Below the pieces are notes generated by a model. That model made no database searches, had not been told where the DNA came from, and worked only from the letters and a program-made list of their open reading frames with translations. A DNA stretch of 64,000 nucleotides, from NCBI RefSeq assembly GCF_003716585.1, contig NZ_PTJO01000004.1, positions 1-64,000 of the forward strand, read 5' to 3'. Both the position numbers and the translations under genes were made by a program. Of the stretch, positions 1 to 7,586 are shown piece after piece; positions within the stretch are counted from its first letter, which is position 1, and the number at the start of each line of letters is the position of its first letter. This DNA is from Corynebacterium alimapuense (GTDB taxonomy: Bacteria > Actinomycetota > Actinomycetes > Mycobacteriales > Mycobacteriaceae).

Positions 1-202
1 CTCAAACAACATTCGCACACCTCTTAGCAGCTGATCTTGGAGAAGATCTTGCCTCAAAGCGACTTTATTGAACTTACCTTAGCGACTTGATCGAGTCAAA
101 TCGTGGCTGTGAAGTTCTTATTTCGTTCCCTGCCTGGCAACCTTGCGGTAACCGTCTTGGCAACGCTGATTACTATACGAACACCACGACCTAAAAGACA
201 AA

Positions 203-241
203 TCCGCCGGTCACGACCCATAAAACGGGACGGCCGACGGA
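203..241 (-). terminator. Terminator-like hairpin after the siderophore operon
   Basis: An imperfect GC-rich inverted repeat (arms starting TCCG and ending CGGA around an ATAAAA loop) lies about 30 bases beyond the stop of the ATPase gene. On the minus strand it is followed by a T-rich run at about 191-202, which fits an intrinsic terminator for the four-gene operon. Bases 1-190 hold no gene that I can recognise. Confidence 0.55.
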
Positions 242-269
242 CGTCGATAAGCAAAGATGAACCGCAGGA

Positions 270-1025
270 TCAGTGATAAGCAGCGATCAGGCCATTAGGC
301 CCCTGGATCACTTGCACCGGAGTATTGAAAATATCGGTGAGAATCTCATCGCGCATGATTTCTTCTGGAGTGCCAAATTCAACGATCTTGCCGGCCTTAA
401 CCGCACAGATATAGTCCGAGTACTGAGCCGCAAAGTTGATGTCATGGAGAACGATGATGATGGTCCGGCCAAATTCTTTGGCTGCCGAGCTCAGATGTTT
501 CATCATCTGCACCGAATGAGCGATGTCCAAGTTATTGAGCGGCTCATCGAGTAGGACGTAGTCCGTCTCCTGACATAGGACCATCGCTACATAGGCACGC
601 TGGCGCTGCCCACCCGAAAGCTGATCGAGATAGCGTTCTTCGAGCTCTGTTAGATGCAAGAAGTCGATGTAGCGAGAAACAATCTGCTCATCCTCTTCAG
701 TCAACCGACCATGGGAGTAAGGGAAACGACCAAAACCGACTAGCTGTCGGACAGTGAGCTTGGTGATGAAGTGATTTTCCTGGCGCAGAATCGATAGCAC
801 CTTGGCCAAATCCTTGGACTTGGTTGTCGAAATATCATATTGAGCGACTTGGATGTCTCCGGAGTCCATGCCCAAGAGCCGGCCAATCATGGTTAGCAAG
901 GTCGACTTACCAGCACCATTGGGACCTACCAATGCGGTAATGCCGCCGGCTGGAATCTCTAGATTGACCGGGCCGATGGCGACCTCGCTGTTGTATTCCT
1001 TGCGGACGTTGTTCAGCGTAATCAC
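270..1025 (-). CDS. Siderophore ABC transporter, ATP-binding protein (FecE/FepC type)
   Basis: This 251-residue protein is the cytoplasmic ATPase that powers ferric-siderophore import. Seen in the sequence: Walker A GPNGAGKST at 34-42, the Q-loop glutamine near 82, the ABC signature LSGGQ at 136-140 and Walker B YVLLDEP at 156-162. The length is normal for the family. It is the last gene of a minus-strand operon and its start overlaps the stop of the preceding permease by four bases, so it is probably translationally coupled. The partner permeases and the lipoprotein upstream, together with the DtxR-like boxes at the operon promoter, point to iron-siderophore uptake. The exact siderophore cannot be told from sequence. 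Confidence 0.93.
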   Translation of the reverse strand: MITLNNVRKEYNSEVAIGPVNLEIPAGGITALVGPNGAGKSTLLTMIGRLLGMDSGDIQVAQYDISTTKSKDLAKVLSILRQENHFITKLTVRQLVGFGRFPYSHGRLTEEDEQIVSRYIDFLHLTELEERYLDQLSGGQRQRAYVAMVLCQETDYVLLDEPLNNLDIAHSVQMMKHLSSAAKEFGRTIIIVLHDINFAAQYSDYICAVKAGKIVEFGTPEEIMRDEILTDIFNTPVQVIQGPNGLIAAYH

Positions 1026-2170
1026 AGTCGACCCTTTCGGAGAATGACGAAGAGGAACACAGAGCCACCGACGAGCTCGATGATGATGGAGACGACACCC
1101 TGTGCGTAGAAGATATGGTTCATCACGAAATATGCGCCGGTGAGCACGAAAAACGCGATGGCCATCGACATCGGGATGAGATATCGATGATCATAAGTGT
1201 CTGCAAATTGGTAGGCCAAAGTGGCAACGAGGAAGCCGAGGAAGGTCATCGGACCGACCAATGCGGTAGAGACGGCCATCAGAACTGAGACCAGTACCAA
1301 AGAAAGAATAGCTAGTTTCTTATGGTGCAGACCAAGGTTGGTAGAGGTGTCTCTTCCTAATGCAAGAACATTAAGTCGCCGGGAATTGGCATAAAGCAGA
1401 GCAGCCGCGCCCAAGGCCAACGGAATAGCTATTGGATAGTAATCAGGGTCCGCATTATTAACGGATCCGAAAAGTCGGGCGGTAAGCAGATCAAACTCCG
1501 AAGGAGTCAACATACGCTGCATGAAGGTCGATACCGATCCCAAGCCACCACCAATAACGATGCCGACTAGGAGCATGGCGTGCATGTTCGAGTGCTTACC
1601 GGTCAACAGCCACGAATAAAGAATCAACGACAAGCCGACCATCAGCAATAGCTGAATCACGAAGGTTTCCAGCGTTCGGGCAGCCAGGAGACCGGCTGCG
1701 CCAAAGAAATAGACCGTCGACGTATGGATCGCCACATAGAGCGACTCAAAACCCATGATCGATGGAGTAATGATCCGGTTATTGGTCACTGTCTGGAAAG
1801 ACAAAGTCGCTACCGACTGGCACAGAGCGACCACCGCCATGGCGATAATCGCATCTCCACGACGCTCAGCGATCAACCAAAATTGCTCTGAGCCCACCGG
1901 CATTGGGTTATCCCAGGCCAGCAAACCAAATGCGAAAAGCAATCCGAAGCCGACCATGACGCCCAACAAGATCCAGTACTTGCGAGCAGCTTTAGCGGTC
2001 TGGAACGCCCCAGCACTCCTAGTGGACGGTGGCTTGGTGGCATGTTCCGGCCACGTCTGCTCTACATCTGCAAAAGGATCCTGTTCTGTTGGATCCTCGC
2101 GGAGGTAGTTTTCCACTCCGTCTGCTGTCGATTCATCGACCATGTTCTCAACGTAGCGGTTTTTATCCAT
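1022..2170 (-). CDS. Siderophore ABC transporter permease (FecCD family), second subunit
   Basis: A 382-residue polytopic membrane protein of the FecCD/BtuC family, one of two permease subunits that form the import channel. The first 65 or so residues are hydrophilic and acidic and are an extension compared with the usual 330-350 residue family member. The rest alternates hydrophobic helices with the short loops typical of this family, and ends in a basic tail (RKGRL). Its start lies inside the 3' end of the first permease gene (8-base overlap) and its end overlaps the ATPase gene, consistent with one transcript and a heterodimeric permease. The substrate is inferred to be a ferric siderophore from context. 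Confidence 0.9.
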   Translation of the reverse strand: MDKNRYVENMVDESTADGVENYLREDPTEQDPFADVEQTWPEHATKPPSTRSAGAFQTAKAARKYWILLGVMVGFGLLFAFGLLAWDNPMPVGSEQFWLIAERRGDAIIAMAVVALCQSVATLSFQTVTNNRIITPSIMGFESLYVAIHTSTVYFFGAAGLLAARTLETFVIQLLLMVGLSLILYSWLLTGKHSNMHAMLLVGIVIGGGLGSVSTFMQRMLTPSEFDLLTARLFGSVNNADPDYYPIAIPLALGAAALLYANSRRLNVLALGRDTSTNLGLHHKKLAILSLVLVSVLMAVSTALVGPMTFLGFLVATLAYQFADTYDHRYLIPMSMAIAFFVLTGAYFVMNHIFYAQGVVSIIIELVGGSVFLFVILRKGRL

Positions 2171-3152
2171 TGCTCTGTCTCACAATCAGCACGACAAACA
2201 CGATGGCTCCGACGATGCCCAGGATGACAGACACCGGGATTTCGAAGGGAGCGATGATAGTGCGGCCGATGAGGTCACAGACCGTAACGATGCCAATGCC
2301 CAGCAACGCCACCCAAGGCAGATTAGAGCGAAGGTCATCGCCTCGGAACATGGAAACAATATTGGGCACGATTAGTCCGAGGAACGGAAGATTTCCAACG
2401 ACTACCGTCACCACACCTGTCGCCACGGCGATGAGGCCGGTTCCGATCAGGAGCATGCGGTTGTAATTGAGCCCGATATTGGTAGCGATTTCCTCGCCCA
2501 TGCCGGCCACTGTGAGCCGGTCAGCAAAAATAAACACCGCCACGACGACCAAAGCCACTACCCAGAGAACTTCATATTGTCCGCGGTAGATACTGGTAAA
2601 AGATCCAGCGAACCAGACGCCCAGGTTTTGCAGCATGTCGGTTTGAAGCGCAAAGAAGGTGGTAATGGAGCTAACGACGGCACCCAGCATGATGCCGATG
2701 ATCGGCACGATCAGGCTCGAGCGCAGGGAAACTCGCCGAAGGAAGAGGAAGAACACCATTGTTCCGATAAATGCGAACACGACTGCGCCGAGCATCCGCT
2801 CGAGGACCGAGGCGGCTGGGATGAAGTACAAGACAGCCAGCAGACCCAAGGCTGCCCATTCGGTAGTTCCCGTGGTCGTCGGTTCAACGAACCTGTTCTG
2901 TGTGAGCAGCTGCATGACCAAGCCGGAGACCGCCATCGCAGCACCAGAAAGTACTAGTGCAATAGTGCGGGGAACGCGGGTGGTAGCAAAAATCTTCCAC
3001 CCGTCTTCACCGTTGATGACGTCGTACTGGCCAACGAATAACGACACCACCAGTAATCCGAGAACGATCAGGAAACCCAGAAGTAGCTTCCAATCGAAGA
3101 GCTTCTTTCTGGTCCGGGCTTCCCGGCGCGCAGCTGCTGTTGATGTCGTCAT
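2163..3152 (-). CDS. Siderophore ABC transporter permease (FecCD family), first subunit
   Basis: A 329-residue integral membrane protein of the FecCD family. It has a short basic N-terminus (ARREARTRKK) followed by a run of hydrophobic helices. The segment GMGEEIATNIGLN is the cytoplasmic coupling-loop region seen in this family, which contacts the ATPase. It follows the binding-protein gene by 19 bases and overlaps the second permease by 8 bases. It is inferred to pair with that protein in a heterodimeric channel for a ferric siderophore. Confidence 0.91.
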   Translation of the reverse strand: MTTSTAAARREARTRKKLFDWKLLLGFLIVLGLLVVSLFVGQYDVINGEDGWKIFATTRVPRTIALVLSGAAMAVSGLVMQLLTQNRFVEPTTTGTTEWAALGLLAVLYFIPAASVLERMLGAVVFAFIGTMVFFLFLRRVSLRSSLIVPIIGIMLGAVVSSITTFFALQTDMLQNLGVWFAGSFTSIYRGQYEVLWVVALVVVAVFIFADRLTVAGMGEEIATNIGLNYNRMLLIGTGLIAVATGVVTVVVGNLPFLGLIVPNIVSMFRGDDLRSNLPWVALLGIGIVTVCDLIGRTIIAPFEIPVSVILGIVGAIVFVVLIVRQSNG

Positions 3153-3171
3153 TTGAGGGCTACCTTACCTG

Positions 3172-4176
3172 CTACTGCTGAGCAGCTTCAAAGGCGTCTG
3201 CCATCTCGTTGAGGATCTCAGTGTAAGTCAGGATGGACTCATTGAGGTAGGTGTCTTCCGGAGCGTAAACGATCTGGCCGTCAACCACTGCGGTCACGTT
3301 ATCCAGCGCGTCTGCGCCTTCGAGGACGCCAGCGGCAGGCTGGAACTCATCGGCTTCGCGAAGGCTGCTGATGCCGGCATCGCGATCGAGAACCAGCATC
3401 CAGTCGGGGTTAGCCGAGGCGATGGCCTCAACGGAGATGTCGTCGCCCTGGTGATCGTCAGAAGCTCCGTCAACCTCAAGTGCGGGAGTCAGATCGAGCA
3501 TGTCGAAGATCGGTCCGAAGGTGCGACCGACGGATGGAGCGATGTAGCCAATCTCACCACCGGAGACGTTGACAGCCATGACGGTCTGCTCCGGGTCGTA
3601 GGCTGCCTGAGCGCGTGCGACCGCAGCATCGAAGTCCTCAATGATCGCTTCGGCTTCCGCTTCCTTTTCGAAGAGGATTCCCAGCTCAGTGACCTGGCGC
3701 TTGAGCTCGTCGTCCAGGGGCTCTCCATCACGAGGTTCGAGCTCGACGATAGCGGCATCCGGGTTCAGCGTCGAAATGTCCTCGTAATACTGGGAGAAAC
3801 GCTGTCCGTTGACAACCAGATCTGGCTCGGCAGCGGTAAGTGCCTCGAGATCGGGCTCGTTGTGGCTACCCAAATCTACGATATCGGGATTGTCCTTATA
3901 CTCAGTCACGGTGGAGGGCACCAGAGTATTAGGGGCAGCAACTAGATCAATTCCCCAATCAGCGAGAATCTGGAAAGAACGGTTGTCGGTAGCTGCGACC
4001 CGTTCGATCGGCAGGGCGACCTCTTGGGTTCCGAAGTTGTCTTCGATGGTCACAGTGCTTGTGCTGTCACTGGCAGCGGAATCGGCGGTAGAAGAGGATT
4101 CCTCGCTGCTGCATGCGGTCAGCGCCAAACCAGCGGCGGTAACTGCGGCAACGAGCGAATAGCGAAGCTTGGCCAT
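3172..4176 (-). CDS. Siderophore-binding lipoprotein of the iron ABC transporter
   Basis: This 334-residue protein captures the ferric siderophore outside the membrane and hands it to the permeases. A lipoprotein signal peptide is visible (basic MAKLRYS, hydrophobic core, lipobox LTAC with the modified cysteine at 22), followed by a Ser/Ala linker. The mature part resembles the FepB/FatB/CeuE periplasmic-binding family, with segments such as PERVAATDN, the EPDLVV motif and a C-terminal PEDTYLNESILTYTEILNEM. An AAGGA ribosome site six bases upstream supports this ATG. It is first in the operon, directly behind a promoter with DtxR-like boxes, so it should be derepressed under iron starvation. 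Confidence 0.92.
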   Translation of the reverse strand: MAKLRYSLVAAVTAAGLALTACSSEESSSTADSAASDSTSTVTIEDNFGTQEVALPIERVAATDNRSFQILADWGIDLVAAPNTLVPSTVTEYKDNPDIVDLGSHNEPDLEALTAAEPDLVVNGQRFSQYYEDISTLNPDAAIVELEPRDGEPLDDELKRQVTELGILFEKEAEAEAIIEDFDAAVARAQAAYDPEQTVMAVNVSGGEIGYIAPSVGRTFGPIFDMLDLTPALEVDGASDDHQGDDISVEAIASANPDWMLVLDRDAGISSLREADEFQPAAGVLEGADALDNVTAVVDGQIVYAPEDTYLNESILTYTEILNEMADAFEAAQQ

Positions 4177-4218
4177 GATGTCCTTAAATTGAGTGAGTTG
4201 ATCCAGTACCTAGGATAG

Positions 4219-4237
4219 TTAGGTAAGGGTACCTTAA
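4219..4237 (-). promoter_or_regulatory. DtxR/IdeR-like iron box 1
   Basis: TTAGGTAAGGGTACCTTAA matches the 19-base DtxR consensus TTAGGTTAGSCTAACCTAA at 15 of 19 positions by my count. It sits immediately downstream of the -10 hexamer of the siderophore operon, where a bound repressor would block initiation. Confidence 0.75.
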
Positions 4238-4243
4238 GGCAGG

Positions 4244-4272
4244 ACTATACAAGGCAAAGCTAAGTTAGCCAA
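4244..4272 (-). promoter_or_regulatory. Promoter of the siderophore uptake operon
   Basis: On the minus strand, TTGGCT (4272-4267) and TATAGT (4249-4244) are separated by 17 bases, a good match to a housekeeping -35/-10 promoter. It lies about 70 bases upstream of the binding-protein start and is bracketed by two DtxR-like boxes. Confidence 0.7.
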
Positions 4273-4278
4273 GCCTTA
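4260..4278 (-). promoter_or_regulatory. DtxR/IdeR-like iron box 2, overlapping the -35
   Basis: CTAAGTTAGCCAAGCCTTA matches the DtxR consensus at about 14 of 19 positions and covers the proposed -35 hexamer of the siderophore operon. Confidence 0.65.
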
Positions 4279-4328
4279 CTTTCCTGATTGGTTTAGAATC
4301 CCCCCCCTACCCCAGCAAGCGCAGGTAA

Positions 4329-4347
4329 GAAGGTTTACCTAACTAAA
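4329..4347. promoter_or_regulatory. DtxR/IdeR-like iron box 3 (upstream)
   Basis: GAAGGTTTACCTAACTAAA matches the DtxR consensus at about 13 of 19 positions. It is about 50 bases upstream of box 2 and might serve either the minus-strand operon or a promoter running to the right. It is the weakest of the three. Confidence 0.45.
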
Positions 4348-4405
4348 ATCCCCCTCCCCCATTGCCCCCGACAGCTCCCAGCAACCCAACTCACAGCTCC
4401 ACTGT

Positions 4406-4479
4406 CTAGGGGACTCGACGCCGATTACTTTTCTTGCTAGCTAATTGGCCCTACTTGGCCATGCCACCGACTCCCCTAG
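4406..4479. repeat. Long-armed inverted repeat between the iron operon and the micro-ORF
   Basis: CTAGGGGACTCG (4406-4417) and CGACTCCCCTAG (4468-4479) are inverted with one mismatch in 12 and a 50-base interior. A shorter GGCC-based repeat lies within. The role is unknown; it could be an RNA structure or an operator pair. Confidence 0.4.
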
Positions 4480-4626
4480 CCACCCAATGGCTGCCCTTGC
4501 CCCGAAAAGCTGACTCAATCACGATCTGGTAGCCAAGTAGCCCAAAGCACCCAAACGCGAGACAGACGAAAAACACAGCCTTAAGCTAGAGGACCTAGCC
4601 TTATCCAACTAGCCAAGGAGAATCAC

Positions 4627-4785
4627 ATGCTCAGCTCAACTAGTGACGTCCAGGCCAGTTCGCTAAAAGGCACCTCAGGGTCAGCTCTTGGTTCCGCCGC
4701 CAACTCCATGGCCTCAAAGCCAGGTCTAAGCAGGTGGGATGCCGGACTCATCGGAGCATTCTTCCTCTTATTCGCCTCAGCATGA
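4627..4785 (+). CDS. Candidate 52-residue small protein with C-terminal membrane segment
   Basis: A short frame begins with ATG at 4627, six bases after a strong AAGGAG ribosome site (4615-4620), and ends with TGA at 4783-4785. The predicted product is Ser/Ala/Gly rich in its first 35 residues and ends with the hydrophobic stretch WDAGLIGAFFLLFASA, which could insert in a membrane. It lies divergent from the iron-siderophore operon, about 280 bases from the nearest DtxR-like box. I do not recognise a family. The ribosome site is the main argument that it is real; no conserved domain backs it, so it may still be chance. Confidence 0.5.
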   Translation: MLSSTSDVQASSLKGTSGSALGSAANSMASKPGLSRWDAGLIGAFFLLFASA

Positions 4786-5074
4786 GGCGCTCAAGGTAGC
4801 TAAGAACCACCCCCTATTTGGCAAGCATCCCTGTTGTCTCACGTGTTCAAGCACGGTCTTCGGCTCAGTACTGATCCGGGCGCAGTGGATCTCTCGATAC
4901 CTCCCTTGAGAAATCTCATGCGAACGGCAGCCCTTAGCCTCAGCGCCACCCAGCCCCCTACGCCGCTTTGCTGATCACCTATCTCCGCACTCTGAGCCAG
5001 CAATTTTTGTGGCTATGTTTGGTAGAGCCTGCTTTTAGGCTCAACTAAGACATTCTGCGACCAGAAGAGGCGCC

Positions 5075-5566
5075 GTGAGACTGAAACTTCGAAGTGCGGA
5101 CTTCTTCTCCGAATCCGCGGTGTACGGGCTGGTCATGGTCTCCGCGTTTCTGATGGTCACCAACCGCTCCGATGTCACCTCCCGCGACGTATTCATCAAA
5201 GTTCTCGTCGCCGTGGTGGTCTTGTGGATTGCGCACATGTTCGCCGCTGGTGTGGCTCACCTGAGCAAAGTAGCCAACAGTGAGGCTCCGTTGCTCGAAT
5301 CTGCTCGGTATGCCTTTTCGCACTCGCTAGGAATGCTGCTAGCCGCAATACTCCCGTTGGCGATCATCTTTCTCGGCGTGGTGAATCTGATCCGGGACGA
5401 TATCGCTTTGTGGACGGCCCTCTGGGTAGATGTAGCGCTGCTGGGATTGCTGGGATATCTCTCTACAACGGCGTGGGCCCAAAAGCCCTTTCTGCGGTGG
5501 GCGGTCGGCGGCGCCACTGCGCTGCTGGGCGTATCCATCGTCATCCTCAAAACGCTGGCGTACTAG
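5075..5566 (+). CDS. Small integral membrane protein of unknown function
   Basis: A 163-residue protein with about four to five hydrophobic helices and few charged residues between them (for example SAVYGLVMVSAFLMV, FIKVLVAVVVLWIAHMF, LGMLLAAILPLAIIFLG). It starts with GTG at 5075, preceded by an AGAAGAGG ribosome site. No catalytic motif is visible. The neighbours are a gene-poor iron region to the left and a tmRNA-linked element to the right, which give no functional hint. I read it as a real gene because of the ribosome site and consistent membrane character. The function is not known to me. Confidence 0.75.
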   Translation: MRLKLRSADFFSESAVYGLVMVSAFLMVTNRSDVTSRDVFIKVLVAVVVLWIAHMFAAGVAHLSKVANSEAPLLESARYAFSHSLGMLLAAILPLAIIFLGVVNLIRDDIALWTALWVDVALLGLLGYLSTTAWAQKPFLRWAVGGATALLGVSIVILKTLAY

Positions 5567-5620
5567 CCCACTTCACAGTGAGCATGCCGCACTTGGAGAT
5601 ACAGCATCCACGTTGAGTAT

Positions 5621-5664
5621 GAAAAAGAAAGAGCCTCTTACCTGCGTTAACAAGTAAGGAGCTT
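5621..5664 (-). terminator. Probable original tmRNA terminator, displaced by an insertion
   Basis: On the minus strand a hairpin (CTTACTTG / CGCAGGTAAG, about eight pairs counting one G-U, loop about six bases) is followed by a T-rich tail (TTTCTTTTT). It lies directly after a copy of the tmRNA 3' end that includes CCA (5679-5665). This is what would be left if an element had integrated into ssrA and pushed the old 3' end and its terminator away. The 5680-6125 stretch to the right holds no gene that I can support. Confidence 0.5.
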
Positions 5665-5679
5665 TGGTGGAGCTGCCGG
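5665..5679 (-). repeat. Partial copy of the tmRNA 3' end (distal attachment-site half)
   Basis: Read on the minus strand, CCGGCAGCTCCACCA repeats the end of the tmRNA acceptor arm. Thirteen bases (5667-5679) are identical and in the same orientation as 7574-7586 at the intact ssrA 3' end. Unlike the intact gene, this copy carries the full CCA. A match of this length within 2 kb is unlikely by chance and marks the far boundary of a former ssrA-integrated element. Confidence 0.65.
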
Positions 5680-6125
5680 AAAACGAGCCAGTCGATGACT
5701 GCTGGAATGACGTGACTGGGAACAACCTACCCAATGGTCAATCCACACCGATGACTAGGAGAGATCTCTGCAAAAGAGTCAGCGCGTGCTGAAATAGCTA
5801 GCCATTAACTGTTTAGTCCCTCTTCCGTTCAGGGCTATGTTCCGTATCAAGTTCCTCACTGCTCAGATATCCGACAAACTCCCTGAGAGTTCTCTTAGGC
5901 TCACATTTCGAGCCCACCAGGAAAGAAAGCCTAGAAAGCAACTACATCGCTTTAAATCTTACTCAACTCCCGATAAATTCCGTTACAGGCGAGTTTGTAT
6001 ACAAAGACGTATTACGGCATATTCTTCCTGTGAAGGTCGTACTGGAGACAGTCTCCGAGTCTGGCAGTCCCAATGCCCCGGTCGATTAGCATTCGCTATA
6101 ACGGTTATGAAAGGTCCACCGATCT

Positions 6126-6980
6126 ATGAAGCGATTGATTCCTCTTATCTTTACTATTCCAATGCTCTTGTCAGGGTGTAGCGATTCATCTTCCGTGGAC
6201 ACTGAAGATGAGTTGATAGCAGCTGCTGGCGGCGAAGAGTTGATAGCAGCTGCTGGCGGCGAAGAAGAAATAATCGCAGCAGCAGAGCTGGCCGCGAGCG
6301 TCTGCCACAGAAGTACCGCTTACAATGATGTCCCCATCCAGCTTTCCCCCTACATTGCCAATGAGTTTCAAGGTGCTTATATCGAAGAGGGTGGCAGATA
6401 CATCCGCCACGTCATCGCAGGCACGATCGATGTCCAGGACAGTCACGACAGTGTTATCCCGGTCGGATATTCCTGTGCCTATCTGCAACGGCAAACCACA
6501 GATGCACCGGCAGCCCAAGACAATCTAGGCACCATCGTCGAAGAAGAAGCAGTAAGCTTCTCCGCGGGCGGCGATTCCCTAGCTACTCTTAGAGACATCC
6601 TCCGGAACTTTCATGGGGTCGGAGAAGGTGAGACGGAAATTGTCCTATCCACTGATTCCTACGAAACGGCTACTGCTAAATGGAGGAATGCCTATGAACA
6701 AGAAATAGCCACTCCGACAGCCTCACCAGAATCCTACGATGGCCCGCTGGAAATCATGCTTGATGGAACCTACCTGATCGGCTCAGATGTTGTCCCTGGT
6801 ACATATAGGGCGGAGGAAGCTGGAACCTCCTGCTACTGGGCTCGACTTTCTGGCCTTTCTGGCGAGACCTCAGACATTATCGCCAATGATTCGCGAGCAG
6901 TCTCTCCAGTAGTGATGCTTCTAGAAAGCGACGTCGCATTTCAGTCCAGCAACTGCGGTTTATGGACGATGATTTCCTAG
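6126..6980 (+). CDS. Secreted lipoprotein of unknown function with N-terminal tandem repeat
   Basis: A 284-residue lipoprotein: basic MKR, hydrophobic core and lipobox LLSGC with the modified cysteine at about 18. After the signal there is an acidic/alanine repeat, ELIAAAGGE twice and then a diverged EEIIAAAEL, encoded by a perfect 27-base direct repeat. The C-terminal third (DGTYLIGSDVVPGTYRA ... CYWARLSG) resembles a small domain found at the end of many actinobacterial secreted lipoproteins; I know no function for it. The start is supported by AAAGG ten bases upstream. It is the only intact gene between two copies of the tmRNA 3' end, so it is inferred to be cargo of a decayed mobile element. 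Confidence 0.8.
   Translation: MKRLIPLIFTIPMLLSGCSDSSSVDTEDELIAAAGGEELIAAAGGEEEIIAAAELAASVCHRSTAYNDVPIQLSPYIANEFQGAYIEEGGRYIRHVIAGTIDVQDSHDSVIPVGYSCAYLQRQTTDAPAAQDNLGTIVEEEAVSFSAGGDSLATLRDILRNFHGVGEGETEIVLSTDSYETATAKWRNAYEQEIATPTASPESYDGPLEIMLDGTYLIGSDVVPGTYRAEEAGTSCYWARLSGLSGETSDIIANDSRAVSPVVMLLESDVAFQSSNCGLWTMIS
6210..6263 (+). repeat. Perfect 27-base tandem duplication in the lipoprotein gene
   Basis: Two identical adjacent 27-base units (6210-6236 and 6237-6263) encode ELIAAAGGE twice in frame, followed by a diverged third unit. Because the unit is a multiple of three, copy-number change would keep the reading frame. Confidence 0.9.
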
Positions 6981-7039
6981 CATCAAAACAATTACGCAAG
7001 GCTCCTGAAACCAACATGGTGAAGTATTAGTCTGCCGTG

Positions 7040-7418
7040 GAAGGAAGAGAGGATTGCGATGAGTTTGTATCCACCATTGACCCCAAGGACACGACGACCG
7101 AGGGCAGCCCGGTAGTCCAGCAGAGTGGACGGATTGGGGTCAGAGCACTCCGGGAACGGATACCAACTATTAGGTGAACCACTCACCAACCATGCACGCG
7201 CGGTCCTCCTTGCCTAGGTCGCGGGCTGCTGGCGGGCTCCACTCGTTGAACTCGATGAGCTTCTGCCCGCCATGGAGTCAGCTGGAGGCGCCATCTCGGG
7301 TGCAGAAGGTGGTTTTCGCTTTGCTGAGGCGACCGTCGGGTCCGCGGTAGCAGGCTCGGTGCTTTCCGGAGGGGAGAGCGTCGGGCTGGCCGAAGCTGCG
7401 TTTCGTGCGGGGAGCCAT
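7040..7418 (-). pseudogene. Frameshifted remnant of a phage-type tyrosine integrase
   Basis: From ATG at 7418 the minus strand reads MAPRTKRSFGQ ... ALPSGKHRACYRGPDGRL ... TTFCTRDGA, the usual start of actinophage/ICE tyrosine integrases. It then hits a stop. The homology-like text continues in a second frame (LIEFNEWSPPAAR ... CMVGEWFT, then two stops) and a third (PSTLLDYRAALGRRVL ... GGYKLIAIL), which matches the arm-binding and SAM-like N-terminal domains in order. The catalytic domain with its R-H-R-Y residues is gone. It lies just beyond the 3' end of ssrA, the standard position for an integrase whose element uses the tmRNA gene as attachment site. Confidence 0.75.
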
Positions 7419-7530
7419 GGAAGATTGAACCCTTCTGAGCGTGGGGGATTCATGGCGTACAAATGTTCTCCCCTGCAAGCTACTGCTCACCATTGCTCAC
7501 CGCGAGCCCTGCAGTTCAGGGACCAGAAAT

Positions 7531-7562
7531 GAAAGAAACCCCAGGCCAGTTAAGGTCTGGGG
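7531..7562 (-). terminator. Intrinsic terminator of ssrA
   Basis: On the minus strand CCCCAGACC, a TTAACT loop and GGCCTGGGG form a nine-pair stem with one mismatch, followed by TTTCTTTC, starting 13 bases after the tmRNA 3' end. Confidence 0.85.
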
Positions 7563-7573
7563 CTTCTCTTTCA

Positions 7574-7586
7574 GTGGAGCTGCCGG
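7574..7586 (-). repeat. ssrA-proximal attachment-site half
   Basis: Thirteen bases at the end of the tmRNA gene are identical and direct to 5667-5679. They enclose about 1.9 kb with the decayed integrase and the lipoprotein gene. Confidence 0.65.

Noticed and set aside
273..554. Plus-strand frame antisense to the siderophore ATPase gene
   Set aside because: It lies fully inside a well-supported gene on the other strand and has no family features.
4300..4307. Run of eight C bases near the iron promoter as a phase-variable tract
   Set aside because: It is not inside a gene or between the promoter elements, and eight bases is short for slippage control.
5837..6181. A 114-codon plus frame before the lipoprotein gene
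   Set aside because: No ribosome site, no recognisable sequence, and it overlaps the lipoprotein start in another frame.
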